Assembly: GCA_028874365.1 (NCBI GenBank)
Contig: JAPPJZ010000078.1
Location: forward strand, 1-64,000
Source: Chloroflexota bacterium
GTDB lineage: Bacteria; Chloroflexota; Dehalococcoidia; Bin125
Reading direction: 5' to 3'
Length of the DNA: 64,000 nt
Shown here piece by piece: positions 46,249 to 56,626 of the stretch. How positions within the stretch are numbered: position 1 is the first letter of the stretch; the number at the start of each line of letters is the position of its first letter. The notes beneath the pieces were generated by a model. That model did no database searches and had not been told where the DNA came from. It saw only the letters and a program-made list of their open reading frames with translations. The translations under genes and the position numbers were made by a program.

Positions 46249-46900
46249 CACCGTCCTCCTCACCGCGCTGATCGACCTCAACCGCCCACAACGCCTCGCA
46301 GCGACGCACGGCCGCTTCGGTCATGATCAGCTGGTCGTGTGTCAGGATCAGGTAACTGCTCAGCGTCTGCGCCGGCATCGCCTGGACGTTGGGAAGGTTG
46401 CGCGTGCCGAGTACCAGGTCTTCGTCGACTCCGTCTGAGACCAGGAGGGCCTTGCGCTCCACGCCGAGCGCGGCGCAGAGTTTCGACATGACCGAGGCCT
46501 TCGGCTCGAATTCGACATCAGGCGCCGCCACGATCACACCGCCCTCGGAGGCGCGCTGCGAAAGCATCGAGCGGATCGCGAGGCGACGCATCCGTTTCGG
46601 AAGCCGCTTGCGGTAGGAGCGTGGGTGCGGACCGTGGGCGACCGCGCCGCCGATCCGCGTTGGGGAGGAGGGCGTCCCCATGCGAGCACGACCGCCACCC
46701 TTCTGGCGCCCGGTCTTCTTTGACGCCTGGCGGACAGCGGAACGATCGAGCGTCGAGGCGTTGCCCTGCCGCGCATTCGCGCGTTGTGCCGTCACGGCCT
46801 GATGTACGACCGCGAGGTTGGGCTCAATTCCGAAGACCGAGTCGTCGGCGTCGATCTCGCCGGCCGAGTTGCCCTGGGCGTCGATCAGCGGGAGTTTCAT
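46241..46900 (-). CDS. rplD: 50S ribosomal protein L4
   Basis: A 219-residue L4. The tunnel loop reads RSAVRQASKKTGRQKGGGRARMG with GGAVAHGPHPRSYRKRLPKRM, and the globular domain ends in the LILTHDQLIMTEAAV region. The last residues are acidic (RGEEDGDA). It overlaps rplC by 4 bases. Confidence 0.97.
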   Translation of the reverse strand: MKLPLIDAQGNSAGEIDADDSVFGIEPNLAVVHQAVTAQRANARQGNASTLDRSAVRQASKKTGRQKGGGRARMGTPSSPTRIGGAVAHGPHPRSYRKRLPKRMRRLAIRSMLSQRASEGGVIVAAPDVEFEPKASVMSKLCAALGVERKALLVSDGVDEDLVLGTRNLPNVQAMPAQTLSSYLILTHDQLIMTEAAVRRCEALWAVEVDQRGEEDGDA

Positions 46901-47547
46901 CGCTTACCGCCTCGCCGCTTGGTCTGTCGGATCCGAACGAGACCGTTGGTCGCGCCCGGCACCGATCCCTTGACGAAGACCAGATGCCGATCCGCGTTGA
47001 TATCCACCACCTCGAGATTCATTGATGTGGTCGTTTTGCCGCCCATCCGGCCCGCCATCCGAGTGCCCTTGAGCACGCGACCGGGGGTCGTCCCTGCTCC
47101 GACCGAACCGGGCGCGCGGTGCCGGTCGCTCTGACCATGGGTCCGGGGGCCTCCACGGAAGCCGTGTCGCTTGACCGTTCCGGCGAAGCCCTTGCCCTTG
47201 GAGATGCCCTGGATGTCCACACGGTCGCCGGTCGAGAACACCTCGGTCGCATTGACCACTGTGCCCACTTCGAGGTCGGCCAACTCGTCGGCTTCCGCCG
47301 GGAAGACCGCGAGGTGCTTGAGCGGACCGTTGTTGCCGGTATGTCCGAGCTCGGCCTTGTTGATCCGCCAGGCGGGTGCCTCGCCGTAGCCGACCTGGAC
47401 CGCGGAGTAGCCGTCGCGAGATTCGGTCATGATCTGCGTAACGGGACAAGGGCCAACCTCAAGCACCGTGCAGCCGACGACCGCTCCGGCCTCGTCAATC
47501 ACCTGGACCATGCCCAACTTCTTACCGAGGAGTCCGGGTATCGCCAT
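46897..47547 (-). CDS. rplC: 50S ribosomal protein L3
   Basis: A 216-residue L3. GLLGKKLGMVQVIDEAGAVV opens the protein, and the conserved central extension has GKGFAGTVKRHGFRGGPRTHGQSDRHRAPGSVG, which reaches towards the peptidyl transferase centre. It starts 3 bases after rpsJ. Confidence 0.97.
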   Translation of the reverse strand: MAIPGLLGKKLGMVQVIDEAGAVVGCTVLEVGPCPVTQIMTESRDGYSAVQVGYGEAPAWRINKAELGHTGNNGPLKHLAVFPAEADELADLEVGTVVNATEVFSTGDRVDIQGISKGKGFAGTVKRHGFRGGPRTHGQSDRHRAPGSVGAGTTPGRVLKGTRMAGRMGGKTTTSMNLEVVDINADRHLVFVKGSVPGATNGLVRIRQTKRRGGKR

Positions 47548-47549
47548 GA

Positions 47550-47858
47550 TTAGAGCTTGATTTCGACGTCGACACCCGACGACAGTTGCAGCCGCATTAG
47601 GGAATCGACGGTTCGGCCCGTGGGTTCAATGATGTCGATGATCCGCTTGTGGGTGCGGATTTCGAACTGCTCGCGTCCGTCCTTGTGGACGAACGGGGAG
47701 CGAATCACCGTGTACTTGCGAATTTCGGTCGGCAGTGGAATCGGCCCGGCGACACCAGCGCCGGTTTTCTCGGCGGTGTCGAGAATTTGCGCAGCCGACT
47801 CATCAAGAACGCGATGGTCGTACGCCTTCAATCGGATGCGTATCTTCTGCCGAGCCAT
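47550..47858 (-). CDS. rpsJ: 30S ribosomal protein S10
   Basis: A 102-residue S10, also the NusE antitermination factor. [41 protein letters not shown] and [20 protein letters not shown] are the family core. It follows tuf by 39 bases and opens the S10-type operon. Confidence 0.97.
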   Translation of the reverse strand: MARQKIRIRLKAYDHRVLDESAAQILDTAEKTGAGVAGPIPLPTEIRKYTVIRSPFVHKDGREQFEIRTHKRIIDIIEPTGRTVDSLMRLQLSSGVDVEIKL

Positions 47859-47897
47859 ATTGCCGTCTCTCTGCCCTACGAAGCCTCTGGTTCGGCG

Positions 47898-49100
47898 CTA
47901 TTCAACGATCGACGTGACCGCGCCGGCGCCGACCGTGCGGCCACCCTCGCGAATCGCAAAACGCAGACCCTCCTCCAGCGCAATCGGAGAAATCAAGCGC
48001 ACGTTCATCTGCACGTTGTCCCCGGGCATCGCCATCTCCACGCCTGCCGGCAAGCCAATCTCGCCGGTCACGTCCGTCGTGCGAATGTAGAACTGCGGTC
48101 GGTAACCCGGGAAAAACGGACTGTGCCGCCCGCCCTCCTCCTTACTCAGGATGTAGACCTCCGCCTCGAACGCCGTGTGCGGCGTGATCGAACCCGGCGC
48201 CGCCAGCACCTGACCGCGCGCAATCTCCTCGCGGTCGATGCCGCGCAAGAGACAACCCACGTTGTCCCCCGCTTCGCCGGTAGTCAGCGTCTTCTTGAAC
48301 ATCTCCACACCCGTCACCACAGTCGAGCGGGTGTCCTTGATCCCCACGATCTCGATCTCCTCGCCACTATTCACCACCCCCCGCTCGATCCGACCCGTCG
48401 CCACCGTGCCCCGGCCCTTGATCCCGAACACGTCCTCAATCGGCATCAGGAACGGTTGCTCCACCGGCCGCGCCGGCGTCGGCACGTACTCGTCCACCGC
48501 CTCCATGAGCTCACGAATCGACTCGTACTCCGGCGCCTCGATGTCCGTCGAGTCCGATTCCAGCGCATGCAGCGCGGCGCCGCGAATCACCGGACAGTCG
48601 TCCCCGTCGAAACCCTGATCGGTGAGGAGCTCGCGCACCTCCAACTCGACCAGGTCGAGCAGTTCCTCGTCGTCCAACTGGTCGACCTTGTTCAGGTAGA
48701 CCACCATCCGCGGCACGCCCACCTGGCGGGCCAGCAAAATGTGCTCCCTGGTCTGCGGCATCGGACCATCGGGAGCGGCCACCACCAGAATCGCCCCGTC
48801 CATCTGCGCCGCCCCGGTGATCATGTTCTTGATGTAGTCTGCGTGCCCCGGCGCGTCGATGTGCGCGTAATGCCGCTGTTCCGTCTCGTACTCCACGTGC
48901 GCAATCGCAATCGTGATCCCCCGCGCTCGCTCCTCCGGCGCCTTGTCAATCGAGTCGAAACTCGAAAACGACACGTTCTCGTTCGACATCGCCAAGACCT
49001 TCGTGATCGCCGCCGTCAGCGTCGTCTTGCCGTGATCCACGTGTCCAATCGTGCCCACGTTCACGTGCGGCTTGGTTCGCTCGTATACCTGTCGCGCCAT
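47898..49100 (-). CDS. tuf: Elongation factor Tu
   Basis: A 400-residue EF-Tu that delivers aminoacyl-tRNA to the ribosome. GTPase motifs are GHVDHGKTT (19-27), [14 protein letters not shown] (switch I), DAPGH (82-86) and NKVD (137-140). The DCPGH motif of many bacteria reads DAPGH here. The second and third domains follow normally ([15 protein letters not shown]). It is the only tuf gene in view and lies between fusA and rpsJ. Confidence 0.98.
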   Translation of the reverse strand: MARQVYERTKPHVNVGTIGHVDHGKTTLTAAITKVLAMSNENVSFSSFDSIDKAPEERARGITIAIAHVEYETEQRHYAHIDAPGHADYIKNMITGAAQMDGAILVVAAPDGPMPQTREHILLARQVGVPRMVVYLNKVDQLDDEELLDLVELEVRELLTDQGFDGDDCPVIRGAALHALESDSTDIEAPEYESIRELMEAVDEYVPTPARPVEQPFLMPIEDVFGIKGRGTVATGRIERGVVNSGEEIEIVGIKDTRSTVVTGVEMFKKTLTTGEAGDNVGCLLRGIDREEIARGQVLAAPGSITPHTAFEAEVYILSKEEGGRHSPFFPGYRPQFYIRTTDVTGEIGLPAGVEMAMPGDNVQMNVRLISPIALEEGLRFAIREGGRTVGAGAVTSIVE

Positions 49101-49162
49101 CTTCGGTTCTCCTGCCTGTCGTGCTTTCGATTTCGCTGTCTGTGTGGATGACTGCCGAACGG

Positions 49163-51217
49163 CTAGCGGGCTTCCGCCAGCACGCTCTGGGGGACTTCCT
49201 CGTAGTGGTCGAACTCGATGCTTGCGGTTGCCCGACCCTGGGTCATCGAGCGCAGCGCCGTTGTGTATCCGAACAGGTTGGCGAGCGGCATCTGCGCCTG
49301 GATGATCTGGGCCGCGCCACGTTCCTCCGTACCGACGACTGAACCGCGGCGGCTCGAGAGGTCGCCCGCGACCTCGCCGAAGTACTCCGGCGGCGTGGAA
49401 ATCTCCACGCGCATCATCGGTTCGAGCTGTACCGGGGCCGCCTTGCGCAGTGCTTCGCGGAAGCCGATCGAGGCAGCCGTGGCGAACGCCATCTCGCTCG
49501 AGTCCACCTGGTGGTAGGACCCGTCCGTCAACGCCACCTTGACGTCAACGACCGGGAATCCGCCAACCACCCCGGAGCGCATCGCATCCTCAACGCCCTT
49601 GCGCACCGAGCTGATGTACTGCTGAGGCACGACGCCACCGGCGGTCTCGTCCTCGAACTCGAACCCCTGACCGGGGTCGTTGGGTTCGACGCGCAGCGTT
49701 ACGTGACCGTACTGCCCGCGACCGCCGGTCTGGCGAACGAAGCGGCCTTCCGCCTCGGAGCTGCGGCGAATGGTCTCGCGATACGACACCTGCGGTCGAC
49801 CGACATTGCACAGCACATTGAACTCGCGCCGCAGTCGGTCGGCGATCACTTCGAGGTGCAGCTCGCCCATCCCGGAGATCACGGTCTGAGCGGTCTCGTC
49901 GTTGTACTCGACCTTGAAGGTCGGGTCTTCCTCAGCCAACTTGCGTAGCGACGCGCCGAGGCGATCCTGGTCGTCGGCGCTCTTGGCTTCGATGGCGATC
50001 GAGACGACCGGCTCGGGGAAGGAAATCTGGTCCAGGAGCACCGGCGCGTTGCGGTCGCAGAGCGTGTCGCCGGTGAAGGTCTGTTTCGGGCCGACGAACG
50101 CGGCGATGTCGCCGGCGGTCACGTGATCGATGTCCTCGCGCGAATCCGCGTGGACCCGCAGCAGCCGGCCGACACGCTCGGTCTCGTCGCGAGACGAGTT
50201 GTAGACGCCATCGCCGGCCTTCAGTGTGCCCGCGTAGATGCGCACGTATGCAATCCGGCCGACGTAGGGGTCGGTCACGATCTTGAAGGCGAGCGCCGTG
50301 AGCGGTTCGTCGCGATCGGCGCGCCGGATCTCGGGTCCGTTGTGGCCGACGCCCTCGACCGGCGGTACCTCGTCCGGCGCCGGCAGGTAATCCACGATGC
50401 CATCCAGCAGCCGCTGGACGCCGACGTTCTTCAGCGCCGAACCGCAGAAGACCGGCGTGAACGCGTTCGTGATCGTGCCGCGCCTCACGGCCTTGACGAT
50501 CTCGTCGACGGAGAGTTCGTGGCCCTCGATGTAGGAGATCATCACCTGTTCGTCGAACTCGGCGATTCTCTCGATCATCGTCTCGCGCCAACGCCCAGCG
50601 TCGGCGACATAGTCGTCGGGAATGTCACCCTCAGTCGGCGGCGCGTCGCGATCGGAGCTGAAGAACCAGGCGCGTTCGCGAATCAGATCGATCACGCCTC
50701 GGAACTGGTCCTCGGAGCCGATCGGAATCTGCAGCGGCACCGGCATCATGCCCAGCCGGTCGCGAATCATCTCCATCGTGCGCCAGTAGTCGGCGCCGAT
50801 CCGGTCCATCTTGTTGACGAAGCAGATGCGCGGGACGCCGTAGCGATCGGCCTGCCGCCAGACCGTCTCCGACTGCGGCTCGACGCCGGCGACGGCATCG
50901 AACACTACCACGCCGCCATCCAACACTCGCAGCGAGCGCTCCACTTCGACGGTGAAGTCAACGTGACCGGGCGTGTCGATGATGTTGATCCGGTGGTCAC
51001 TCCACTCGCAAGATGTCGCCGCGGCCATGATCGTGATGCCGCGCTCGCGCTCCTGCTCCATGAAGTCCATGACCGCGGTGCCCTCGTGCACCTCGCCGAT
51101 CTTGTAGGTGCGACCGGTGAAGTAGAGGATCCGTTCGGTCACGGTGGTCTTGCCGGCATCAATATGAGCAATGACGCCGATATTCCTGAGCGACGAGATG
51201 GGCGGGTCAGCGGGCAT
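49163..51217 (-). CDS. fusA: Elongation factor G
   Basis: A 684-residue translocation GTPase. The P-loop is AHIDAGKTT (17-25), with [35 protein letters not shown] and NKMDR following. The tip of domain IV contains the conserved region before and after [16 protein letters not shown]. Length and order (rpsL-rpsG-fusA-tuf) are standard for the str operon. Confidence 0.98.
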   Translation of the reverse strand: MPADPPISSLRNIGVIAHIDAGKTTVTERILYFTGRTYKIGEVHEGTAVMDFMEQERERGITIMAAATSCEWSDHRINIIDTPGHVDFTVEVERSLRVLDGGVVVFDAVAGVEPQSETVWRQADRYGVPRICFVNKMDRIGADYWRTMEMIRDRLGMMPVPLQIPIGSEDQFRGVIDLIRERAWFFSSDRDAPPTEGDIPDDYVADAGRWRETMIERIAEFDEQVMISYIEGHELSVDEIVKAVRRGTITNAFTPVFCGSALKNVGVQRLLDGIVDYLPAPDEVPPVEGVGHNGPEIRRADRDEPLTALAFKIVTDPYVGRIAYVRIYAGTLKAGDGVYNSSRDETERVGRLLRVHADSREDIDHVTAGDIAAFVGPKQTFTGDTLCDRNAPVLLDQISFPEPVVSIAIEAKSADDQDRLGASLRKLAEEDPTFKVEYNDETAQTVISGMGELHLEVIADRLRREFNVLCNVGRPQVSYRETIRRSSEAEGRFVRQTGGRGQYGHVTLRVEPNDPGQGFEFEDETAGGVVPQQYISSVRKGVEDAMRSGVVGGFPVVDVKVALTDGSYHQVDSSEMAFATAASIGFREALRKAAPVQLEPMMRVEISTPPEYFGEVAGDLSSRRGSVVGTEERGAAQIIQAQMPLANLFGYTTALRSMTQGRATASIEFDHYEEVPQSVLAEAR

Positions 51218-51351
51218 GTTGAAAGTGTCCTCTGGTCAGCTCTCTGGTCGTTCTTTCGGGTCTCTGCTTCGCGCAACGTTGAGCAACGGCAACTCGGGGC
51301 CAGGGATCTGCTCTCGTTGGGCGTTCCTTCAAATTCTCGTTCGGCGTCGCG

Positions 51352-51822
51352 CTACCAGCGGTAGTGAGCGAACGCGCGGTTTGCCTCTGCCATCCGGTGG
51401 GTTTCTTCACGACGCCGCACTGCGGCGCCGCTGTTGCTGTATGCGTCGAGCAGCTCGTCGGCCAGGGAGAGGTGAGCCGGCCGACCCTTGCGTCCCTGCG
51501 CCGCGGTTACCAACCAACGAATGCCGAGCGAGGTGCGACGGTCGTGGCGAATCTCGACCGGCACCTGGTAGGTCGCGCCGCCGACGCGCCGCGGCCGAAC
51601 TTCCATCTCAGGCGTGATGTTGTTCAGCGCCTGGTCGAAGACTTCGAGCGGATCCTGACGCACGCGCTCTTCGAGGATGTCCAGGGCGCGGTAGACAATG
51701 CGCTCGGCGGTACCCTTCTTGCCGTTGCGCATCAAGCGGTTGATCACCATCTGCACCCGCTGCGATCCGTAGACCGCGTCGGGGCGGATTTCGTGTCGAT
51801 CGGGCCGTCGTCGTCGCGGCAC
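51352..51822 (-). CDS. rpsG: 30S ribosomal protein S7
   Basis: A 156-residue S7, a primary binder of the 16S rRNA 3' domain. YGSQRVQMVINRLMRNGKKGTAERI, ALNNITPEMEVRPRRVGGATYQVPVE and ANRAFAHYRW at the end are classic. It is 76 bases downstream of rpsL. Confidence 0.98.
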   Translation of the reverse strand: MPRRRRPDRHEIRPDAVYGSQRVQMVINRLMRNGKKGTAERIVYRALDILEERVRQDPLEVFDQALNNITPEMEVRPRRVGGATYQVPVEIRHDRRTSLGIRWLVTAAQGRKGRPAHLSLADELLDAYSNSGAAVRRREETHRMAEANRAFAHYRW

Positions 51823-51898
51823 GTTGTCTCATCCATCTCTAACGCGAGCGCGTCTCGGCCGCTGCCGAGGAGGCTCGCCACACTAAAACGACCACCCG

Positions 51899-52336
51899 CT
51901 AGTGGGTGGCCGCTGTTGCGAGTCCTGCCGTCTTGCGAGTTCCGTACTTGGACCGACCCCGCTTTCGATCGGCGACGCCAAGCGCATCGAGCGCTCCGCG
52001 TACGACCTGATAACGAACGCCGGGCAAATCGCGGACACGTCCGCCACGAACCAGCACGATCGAGTGCTCCTGCAGCGTGTGACCCTCACCAGGGATATAG
52101 GCGGTGACTTCGATCCCGTTGGTCAGTCGCACGCGGCAGACCTTGCGCAAGGCCGAGTTCGGCTTCTTCGGCGTGACCGTGCGCACCGCCGTGCAGACGC
52201 CGCGCTTCTGCGGCGAACCGCTGTCCTGGGTCGTGCGGCTGGTCAGCGCGTTGTAGCGGAAGCGCAAGGCAGGAGCCTTCGCCTTCTTGCGGGACTTCTT
52301 GCGTCCCTTGCGGGCCAGCTGGTTGATCGTCGGCAC
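51899..52336 (-). CDS. rpsL: 30S ribosomal protein S12
   Basis: A 145-residue S12 counted from a GTG that yields the universal [17 protein letters not shown] start. An in-frame ATG at 52384 would add 16 polar residues and is the alternative start. [17 protein letters not shown] and [27 protein letters not shown] contain the decoding-centre Lys and Asp. The usual rpoBC genes do not precede it here; the convergent-side neighbour is the ccsB gene on the same strand. Confidence 0.95.
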   Translation of the reverse strand: MPTINQLARKGRKKSRKKAKAPALRFRYNALTSRTTQDSGSPQKRGVCTAVRTVTPKKPNSALRKVCRVRLTNGIEVTAYIPGEGHTLQEHSIVLVRGGRVRDLPGVRYQVVRGALDALGVADRKRGRSKYGTRKTAGLATAATH

Positions 52337-52592
52337 GCGGTTGCTCGTTCCTTGCTTGCTCTTGCTTCGAGCCGATGCGCTCACGGGTGCATCGGCACGA
52401 ATACAGGGTCAAAGCCGCTGGTTGATCGGGCCGGCGGTGCGCCGGCGGTCATCAACCTCAGGTCGGCCTCGACCCTTCCCACGCCAAGCCGCCTCCGCGG
52501 CAGGCGCGTGAAGCTCAACGATATCCCAACTCTAGCCAACCCTGCAAGAATCGCAGCACACCAGCTACCGGATCGCGTCTGTTGTCTGGCTG

Positions 52593-53510
52593 TCAGACCC
52601 CGGCGTAGGAGTGCAGACCGGAGATCCAGAGGTTGACGCCCAGATACGTGAACATCACGGCGAAGAAGCCCAACACGACGATCCAGGCACTCCGCGCTCC
52701 GCGCAGTTGGCGCAGTCCGCGACCGTGGATGTAGACCGCAAAGATCAGCCAGGTCACCAGAGCGGCGGTCTCCTTCGGATCCCAGCCCCAGTAGCGTCCC
52801 CATGCGTCGTTGGCCCAGAACGCGCCCAGCGCGACCCCGGCCGCCAGCAGGGGAAACCCGACCAGCACTGCCCGATAGGTCAACTCGTCGCAACGCTCGG
52901 CCGAGGGCAACCAGTCGTAACGGCCGCCCAGAACGGCGACCCGCGCCGGAAATCCCTGTACCAGGTGCATCACGGCGCCACCGAACGCGACCGCCAGCAC
53001 CGCATACGAGAGGATCATCAGCGCCACATGAATCGTCAACAGCGTTGGACTCTGCAGCGCCGGGACCAGAACTTCCTGCCCGCCGCTGGGGAATGCCAGC
53101 GCCGATCCGTACAGCCCGCAAGCGACCGGAAGCACGAACGATCCGGCCAGTCGCGTACCGGCTCGCAACTCGAAGACGCCATAGAGCAGCACGATGGCCA
53201 CGCCGAACGACATTGAGAACTCAAACAGGTTGCTGTACGGCGCGTGATTCAGTGCGATCGAGCGCATTACCAATCCAGCGATGCCCAGCGCCGCCGCCGT
53301 CCACACGCTCAGCGTGGCGATCCCGCCCAGCGTCGGCGAGCGAAGCGGCTCAGGTTCCGGGGCCGGCAGCGATGGCTCGGTGACTGTGACTCGCCGCGAC
53401 GCCCAGGCGAAACGGAATCGCGGCTGCAATGCGTACAGCACCGACGCCAGCGCGGCGCAGCCAGCGGCGACAAAGCTCGCCCAAAGCAAGAACAGCGCGC
53501 CCTCAGCCAT
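52593..53510 (-). CDS. ccsB: Cytochrome c biogenesis protein CcsB/ResC (CcsA-type)
   Basis: A 305-residue membrane protein of the heme-handling CcsA/CcsB family for system II cytochrome c maturation. It has about eight hydrophobic segments and the tryptophan-rich WGRYWGWDPKE (WWD) motif, flanked by conserved His residues (HVALMILSY and HGRGLRQ). The ATG at 53510 overlaps the stop of the PIG-L gene by 8 bases; the basic upstream residues are not part of the protein. Its ResB partner is not in this window. Confidence 0.88.
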   Translation of the reverse strand: MAEGALFLLWASFVAAGCAALASVLYALQPRFRFAWASRRVTVTEPSLPAPEPEPLRSPTLGGIATLSVWTAAALGIAGLVMRSIALNHAPYSNLFEFSMSFGVAIVLLYGVFELRAGTRLAGSFVLPVACGLYGSALAFPSGGQEVLVPALQSPTLLTIHVALMILSYAVLAVAFGGAVMHLVQGFPARVAVLGGRYDWLPSAERCDELTYRAVLVGFPLLAAGVALGAFWANDAWGRYWGWDPKETAALVTWLIFAVYIHGRGLRQLRGARSAWIVVLGFFAVMFTYLGVNLWISGLHSYAGV

Positions 53511-54300
53511 CGCTGCCTTCCGAGTTCTCCGAGGCCTCCGCGTTCGCCTTCGCCTCAGCCTTGAGCGCATCCGATCGACGTGGGGCTCGCGCTTCGCCGA
53601 ACGTCAATCGTCGGAATCCCTCCGACCACGGAATTCGGCCCGCTCGAGCAGCTTGCTGCGAACGGTTTCGCATTCTTTTGGCCATCTCCTCGCGATTGGG
53701 CGCCTGGACCTGCGAGGCATGGCGCAGCAGGGCATCGATTCGACGATCGAGTTGGTCCGACACGTCGACGAAGTAGTTCGGTTCATTGCTTCCGGCCAGC
53801 AGGACCGTGTTGACCCGCACCGGTTCGACGCCCGTCGCAACTTGCTCGGCGTAGGAGTTTGCGTTACGAGAGAGCGGAAAGACCGCATCCAGGGCCGCGA
53901 TACCGACGGTGCGGTGATCACGATGATTGAATCCGCGATATCCGTCCCAAGTGATCATCAGCTCTGGCCGGACCTCACGCAGTACGCGCACCATCTGCCC
54001 GCGAAACTCTGAGCCGTCCTCCACGTGGCCATCGGGGACACGCAGGAAGATGCAACGCCTAATGCCCAGCTCTGAGGCTGCCGCTTCCTGCTCCGCCTCG
54101 CGCAGGGCACCAAGATCGGCCGGCCCCAGCATCGGATCCTTGGTACCCTTGTCTCCGCTCGTGACGAGACAGAACGTTACTTCCCAGCCGTCATCCGACA
54201 ACTGCGCCACGGTCCCGCCGCAGGTGAACTCGATATCGTCCGGATGCGCCATCACCACCAGCGCGCGGCGCGCCTCCGCAGGAGCCTCGGCGTCCGGCAT
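53503..54300 (-). CDS. PIG-L family N-deacetylase (MshB/BshB-like)
   Basis: A 265-residue zinc-dependent deacetylase of the LmbE/PIG-L family. The metal motif AHPDD is at 18-22 and a second His cluster appears as GFNHRDHRT further on. Family members de-N-acetylate GlcNAc conjugates, including MshB and BshB in mycothiol and bacillithiol synthesis. The gene follows an MshA-like GT4 gene on the same strand, the order expected for such a pathway, but substrates are unknown. GGGAG precedes the ATG. The last 30 residues are a low-complexity tail. Confidence 0.87.
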   Translation of the reverse strand: MPDAEAPAEARRALVVMAHPDDIEFTCGGTVAQLSDDGWEVTFCLVTSGDKGTKDPMLGPADLGALREAEQEAAASELGIRRCIFLRVPDGHVEDGSEFRGQMVRVLREVRPELMITWDGYRGFNHRDHRTVGIAALDAVFPLSRNANSYAEQVATGVEPVRVNTVLLAGSNEPNYFVDVSDQLDRRIDALLRHASQVQAPNREEMAKRMRNRSQQAARAGRIPWSEGFRRLTFGEARAPRRSDALKAEAKANAEASENSEGSDG

Positions 54301-54335
54301 ATCGGCTCCCAACTGCTTCGATGGGGCGTGGTGAT

Positions 54336-55634
54336 CTAGCTCGCCGCCACCAACAGGGACTCCACCGAGTCCGGGCAACAGGAATCGCGCTGCGAGCCGG
54401 CCACCTCGGACTCGTTCAGCAGGTCCTGGTACACATCGAGAATACTGCGGGCCACGCTGTTCCAGGAGAACACGGCCATCTCGGCCGCAGCGGCGGCGCC
54501 CATCCGGCCTCGTAGCGCTTCGTCGGAGAGCAGACACTCAATCGCGGATGCGAAGTGTTCGGGACGCCGATCATTCGCCAGCAGGCCGGTCTTGCCGTGC
54601 GTGATCGTGGTCGCCAGCCCGCCGACCCTGGTCGCCACCGGCGGCGTGCCCGACGCCATCGCCTCCACCGCCACCAGACCGAACGACTCGTAGGCCGACG
54701 GCACTGCGCAGACCGCGGCCGCGCGGTACAGGTCAGGCAGTTGCTCCCTGTCGACGGCGTTCACGAATCGCACGCGGTCGGCGACACCGCACGCGTCGGC
54801 GAGGCCGCGCAGCCGCGCACGCTCGCCGTTGTCTCGCTCGTCGCCGCCAGCGATCCAGAGCAGCGCGTTCGGCTGTGCCTGGATGAGTGGCAGCGCCTGG
54901 ATCAGTAGATCGGCGCCCTTGGCCTCTTCCAGCCGGCCCACGAACAGGATGCCGGGCCCCTCGTCAACGCCGAGCTCGGGGAAGGCGGTCGCCACCCGGC
55001 AGCGAGATTCCTCCAAACCTGACGGGTGGAAGCGCGACAGGTCGATCCCGCACGGGACGACCCGAACACGCGACGCGTCCGCTTCGTACTGTCCGATCAG
55101 GAATGCCCGCTCGTGGGATGTCGCGCCGATGATCACGTCGGAGCAAGCGACCACCTGTCGCTCGCCCGCGAGGCGGAAGGGCGGCTCGGGCTGCTGGAAC
55201 ATCTGCTTGACCGCACCCAGGGTGTGGAACATCACTGCGTGCGGACATTGCCAGCGGCGCGAGAGCTCGATGCCACTGAGTCCGGCTACCCAATAATGGG
55301 AGTGGACGAGGTCGTAATCGTCGCGTCCGGCCGTAATCCGGGCCACGCCATCGGTGAACTCGGAGACGTGCGCGGCTACCTCAATCGGCGGCAGCACTAC
55401 CGGTGGGCCGGCATCGACCTGGAACAGCCGCGCACCAGGCGCGAACTCCTCGACGTACGGCGCGTCCGGCTGGTCGCGCCGTGTGAAGATGTCGACTTCC
55501 CAGCCCAGGTCAACGAGTTGGCGCGACAGCTCGGCCACGTAGACGTTCATGCCGCCGGCCTTGGTCGTTCCCGCCTTCGCCAGCGGGGAGGTGTGCGTCG
55601 ACATCACGGCCAGACGCCGTCGAGATCGCCTCAT
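54336..55634 (-). CDS. GT4 glycosyltransferase (MshA/BshA/sucrose-synthase-like)
   Basis: A 432-residue GT-B fold glycosyltransferase. The N-terminus has MSTHTSPLAKAGTTKAGGMN, like the MshA-type nucleotide-sugar transferases, and SHYWVAGLSG. The C-terminal domain has FVGRLEEAKGADLLIQALP and the E-x7-E acid pair in YESFGLVAVEAM. Its start overlaps the acyltransferase stop by 4 bases. MshA-type enzymes make GlcNAc-inositol-phosphate and BshA makes GlcNAc-malate; which acceptor is used here cannot be told. Confidence 0.85.
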   Translation of the reverse strand: MRRSRRRLAVMSTHTSPLAKAGTTKAGGMNVYVAELSRQLVDLGWEVDIFTRRDQPDAPYVEEFAPGARLFQVDAGPPVVLPPIEVAAHVSEFTDGVARITAGRDDYDLVHSHYWVAGLSGIELSRRWQCPHAVMFHTLGAVKQMFQQPEPPFRLAGERQVVACSDVIIGATSHERAFLIGQYEADASRVRVVPCGIDLSRFHPSGLEESRCRVATAFPELGVDEGPGILFVGRLEEAKGADLLIQALPLIQAQPNALLWIAGGDERDNGERARLRGLADACGVADRVRFVNAVDREQLPDLYRAAAVCAVPSAYESFGLVAVEAMASGTPPVATRVGGLATTITHGKTGLLANDRRPEHFASAIECLLSDEALRGRMGAAAAAEMAVFSWNSVARSILDVYQDLLNESEVAGSQRDSCCPDSVESLLVAAS

Positions 55635-56626
55635 CTCGCGACCTCCCTGGTGAGCTGGACGCGGCGAACGACCGCGTCGCGGCCGCCCAACTCGTACTTG
55701 TACGGCTCATCACCACGCAAGAAGTTCACGCTCGACATCCCCCGCTCAACCGCATCGCGGATGCACAGCACCTTCGAGGCCAATCCAGCCGACAGGTCAC
55801 GGAATTTGGGACTGTAGCCACTGTTGTATAGCAGCAGTTGATTCTGCGCGACGAAGCACAACACCATCGCCGCGGCCTCGCCGGAGACCGACATAACATA
55901 CAGCCGCAACCAACCCGCTTCTGACAGCGATGCGCTCAAACGCTCGAAGAACGAGCGCATCTCGTCCGTCAGGAACACGGCCTTGTCGCCGCGCGAGTCC
56001 GCCATCATCGACATGAACTCCGGCATCCAGGCCCCCACTTCTTGCGGGGTCTCGACCGATTCGAATTTCACCGCCCCGCGAAGCTGGCGCAGTGGTCGAA
56101 GCTTGCGCCGTACCTCGCGCCGATCGCGCGGGCGCAGTGTCGACAGATATGCTTCCCAGCCGTCGCCCACCTCGACCGTCGGACAAACAGCTTCCTGCTC
56201 AACGTCAACCCGCCAGCCGCGCTCCGACGCGATCGCGAACAGGTTTGCCCAGTTCGAACCGGGTTCGATGCCGCGGAACTCCGCCGTCTGAGCATCGGAC
56301 GCCTCAAGGCGATCCAGCACAGCAGAGGCGAGCGCCCGTTCCTTCCCGGCCTGCGCCACGGGTCCAAGGTAGTCCGACACTTCGTGGTCGCCGGCGAACG
56401 TCCAATGCGTCTCACAGCGCCTGAGCGGGGCCAGGCCGACCAACTCGCCGGTGCCGTTCTCCAGCCCCACCAGCTCCAGTTCGCCGCAGGCGGATTCGCC
56501 GAAAACCGACCACCACGCCTCGCCGAACTCCGGCGTGGAGAACGGCGTCGCCGGGACCGCGCGGCAGAGCGCACTCCAGCGATCGCGCAGATCGGCGTAC
56601 TGCCCGCTGACGACAGCCAAACTCAC
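55631..56626 (-). CDS. CelD/FemAB-like acyltransferase (GNAT_6 type)
   Basis: A 331-residue protein of the BioF2/CelD-like GNAT group. It has [15 protein letters not shown] near the start, a central [20 protein letters not shown] helical region and the [35 protein letters not shown] block that ends these proteins. GTG 56626 overlaps the folE stop (GTGA) and its stop overlaps the GT4 start (ATGA). The family transfers acyl or aminoacyl groups in envelope or glycan synthesis. Its place beside GT4 and PIG-L genes suggests it works on the same product. Confidence 0.8.
   Translation of the reverse strand: MSLAVVSGQYADLRDRWSALCRAVPATPFSTPEFGEAWWSVFGESACGELELVGLENGTGELVGLAPLRRCETHWTFAGDHEVSDYLGPVAQAGKERALASAVLDRLEASDAQTAEFRGIEPGSNWANLFAIASERGWRVDVEQEAVCPTVEVGDGWEAYLSTLRPRDRREVRRKLRPLRQLRGAVKFESVETPQEVGAWMPEFMSMMADSRGDKAVFLTDEMRSFFERLSASLSEAGWLRLYVMSVSGEAAAMVLCFVAQNQLLLYNSGYSPKFRDLSAGLASKVLCIRDAVERGMSSVNFLRGDEPYKYELGGRDAVVRRVQLTREVAR

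Noticed and set aside
47649-49151. 500-residue plus-strand frame opposite tuf and rpsJ
   Set aside because: It spans two well-conserved genes on the other strand and has a His/Arg/Leu-rich, domain-free sequence typical of shadow frames.
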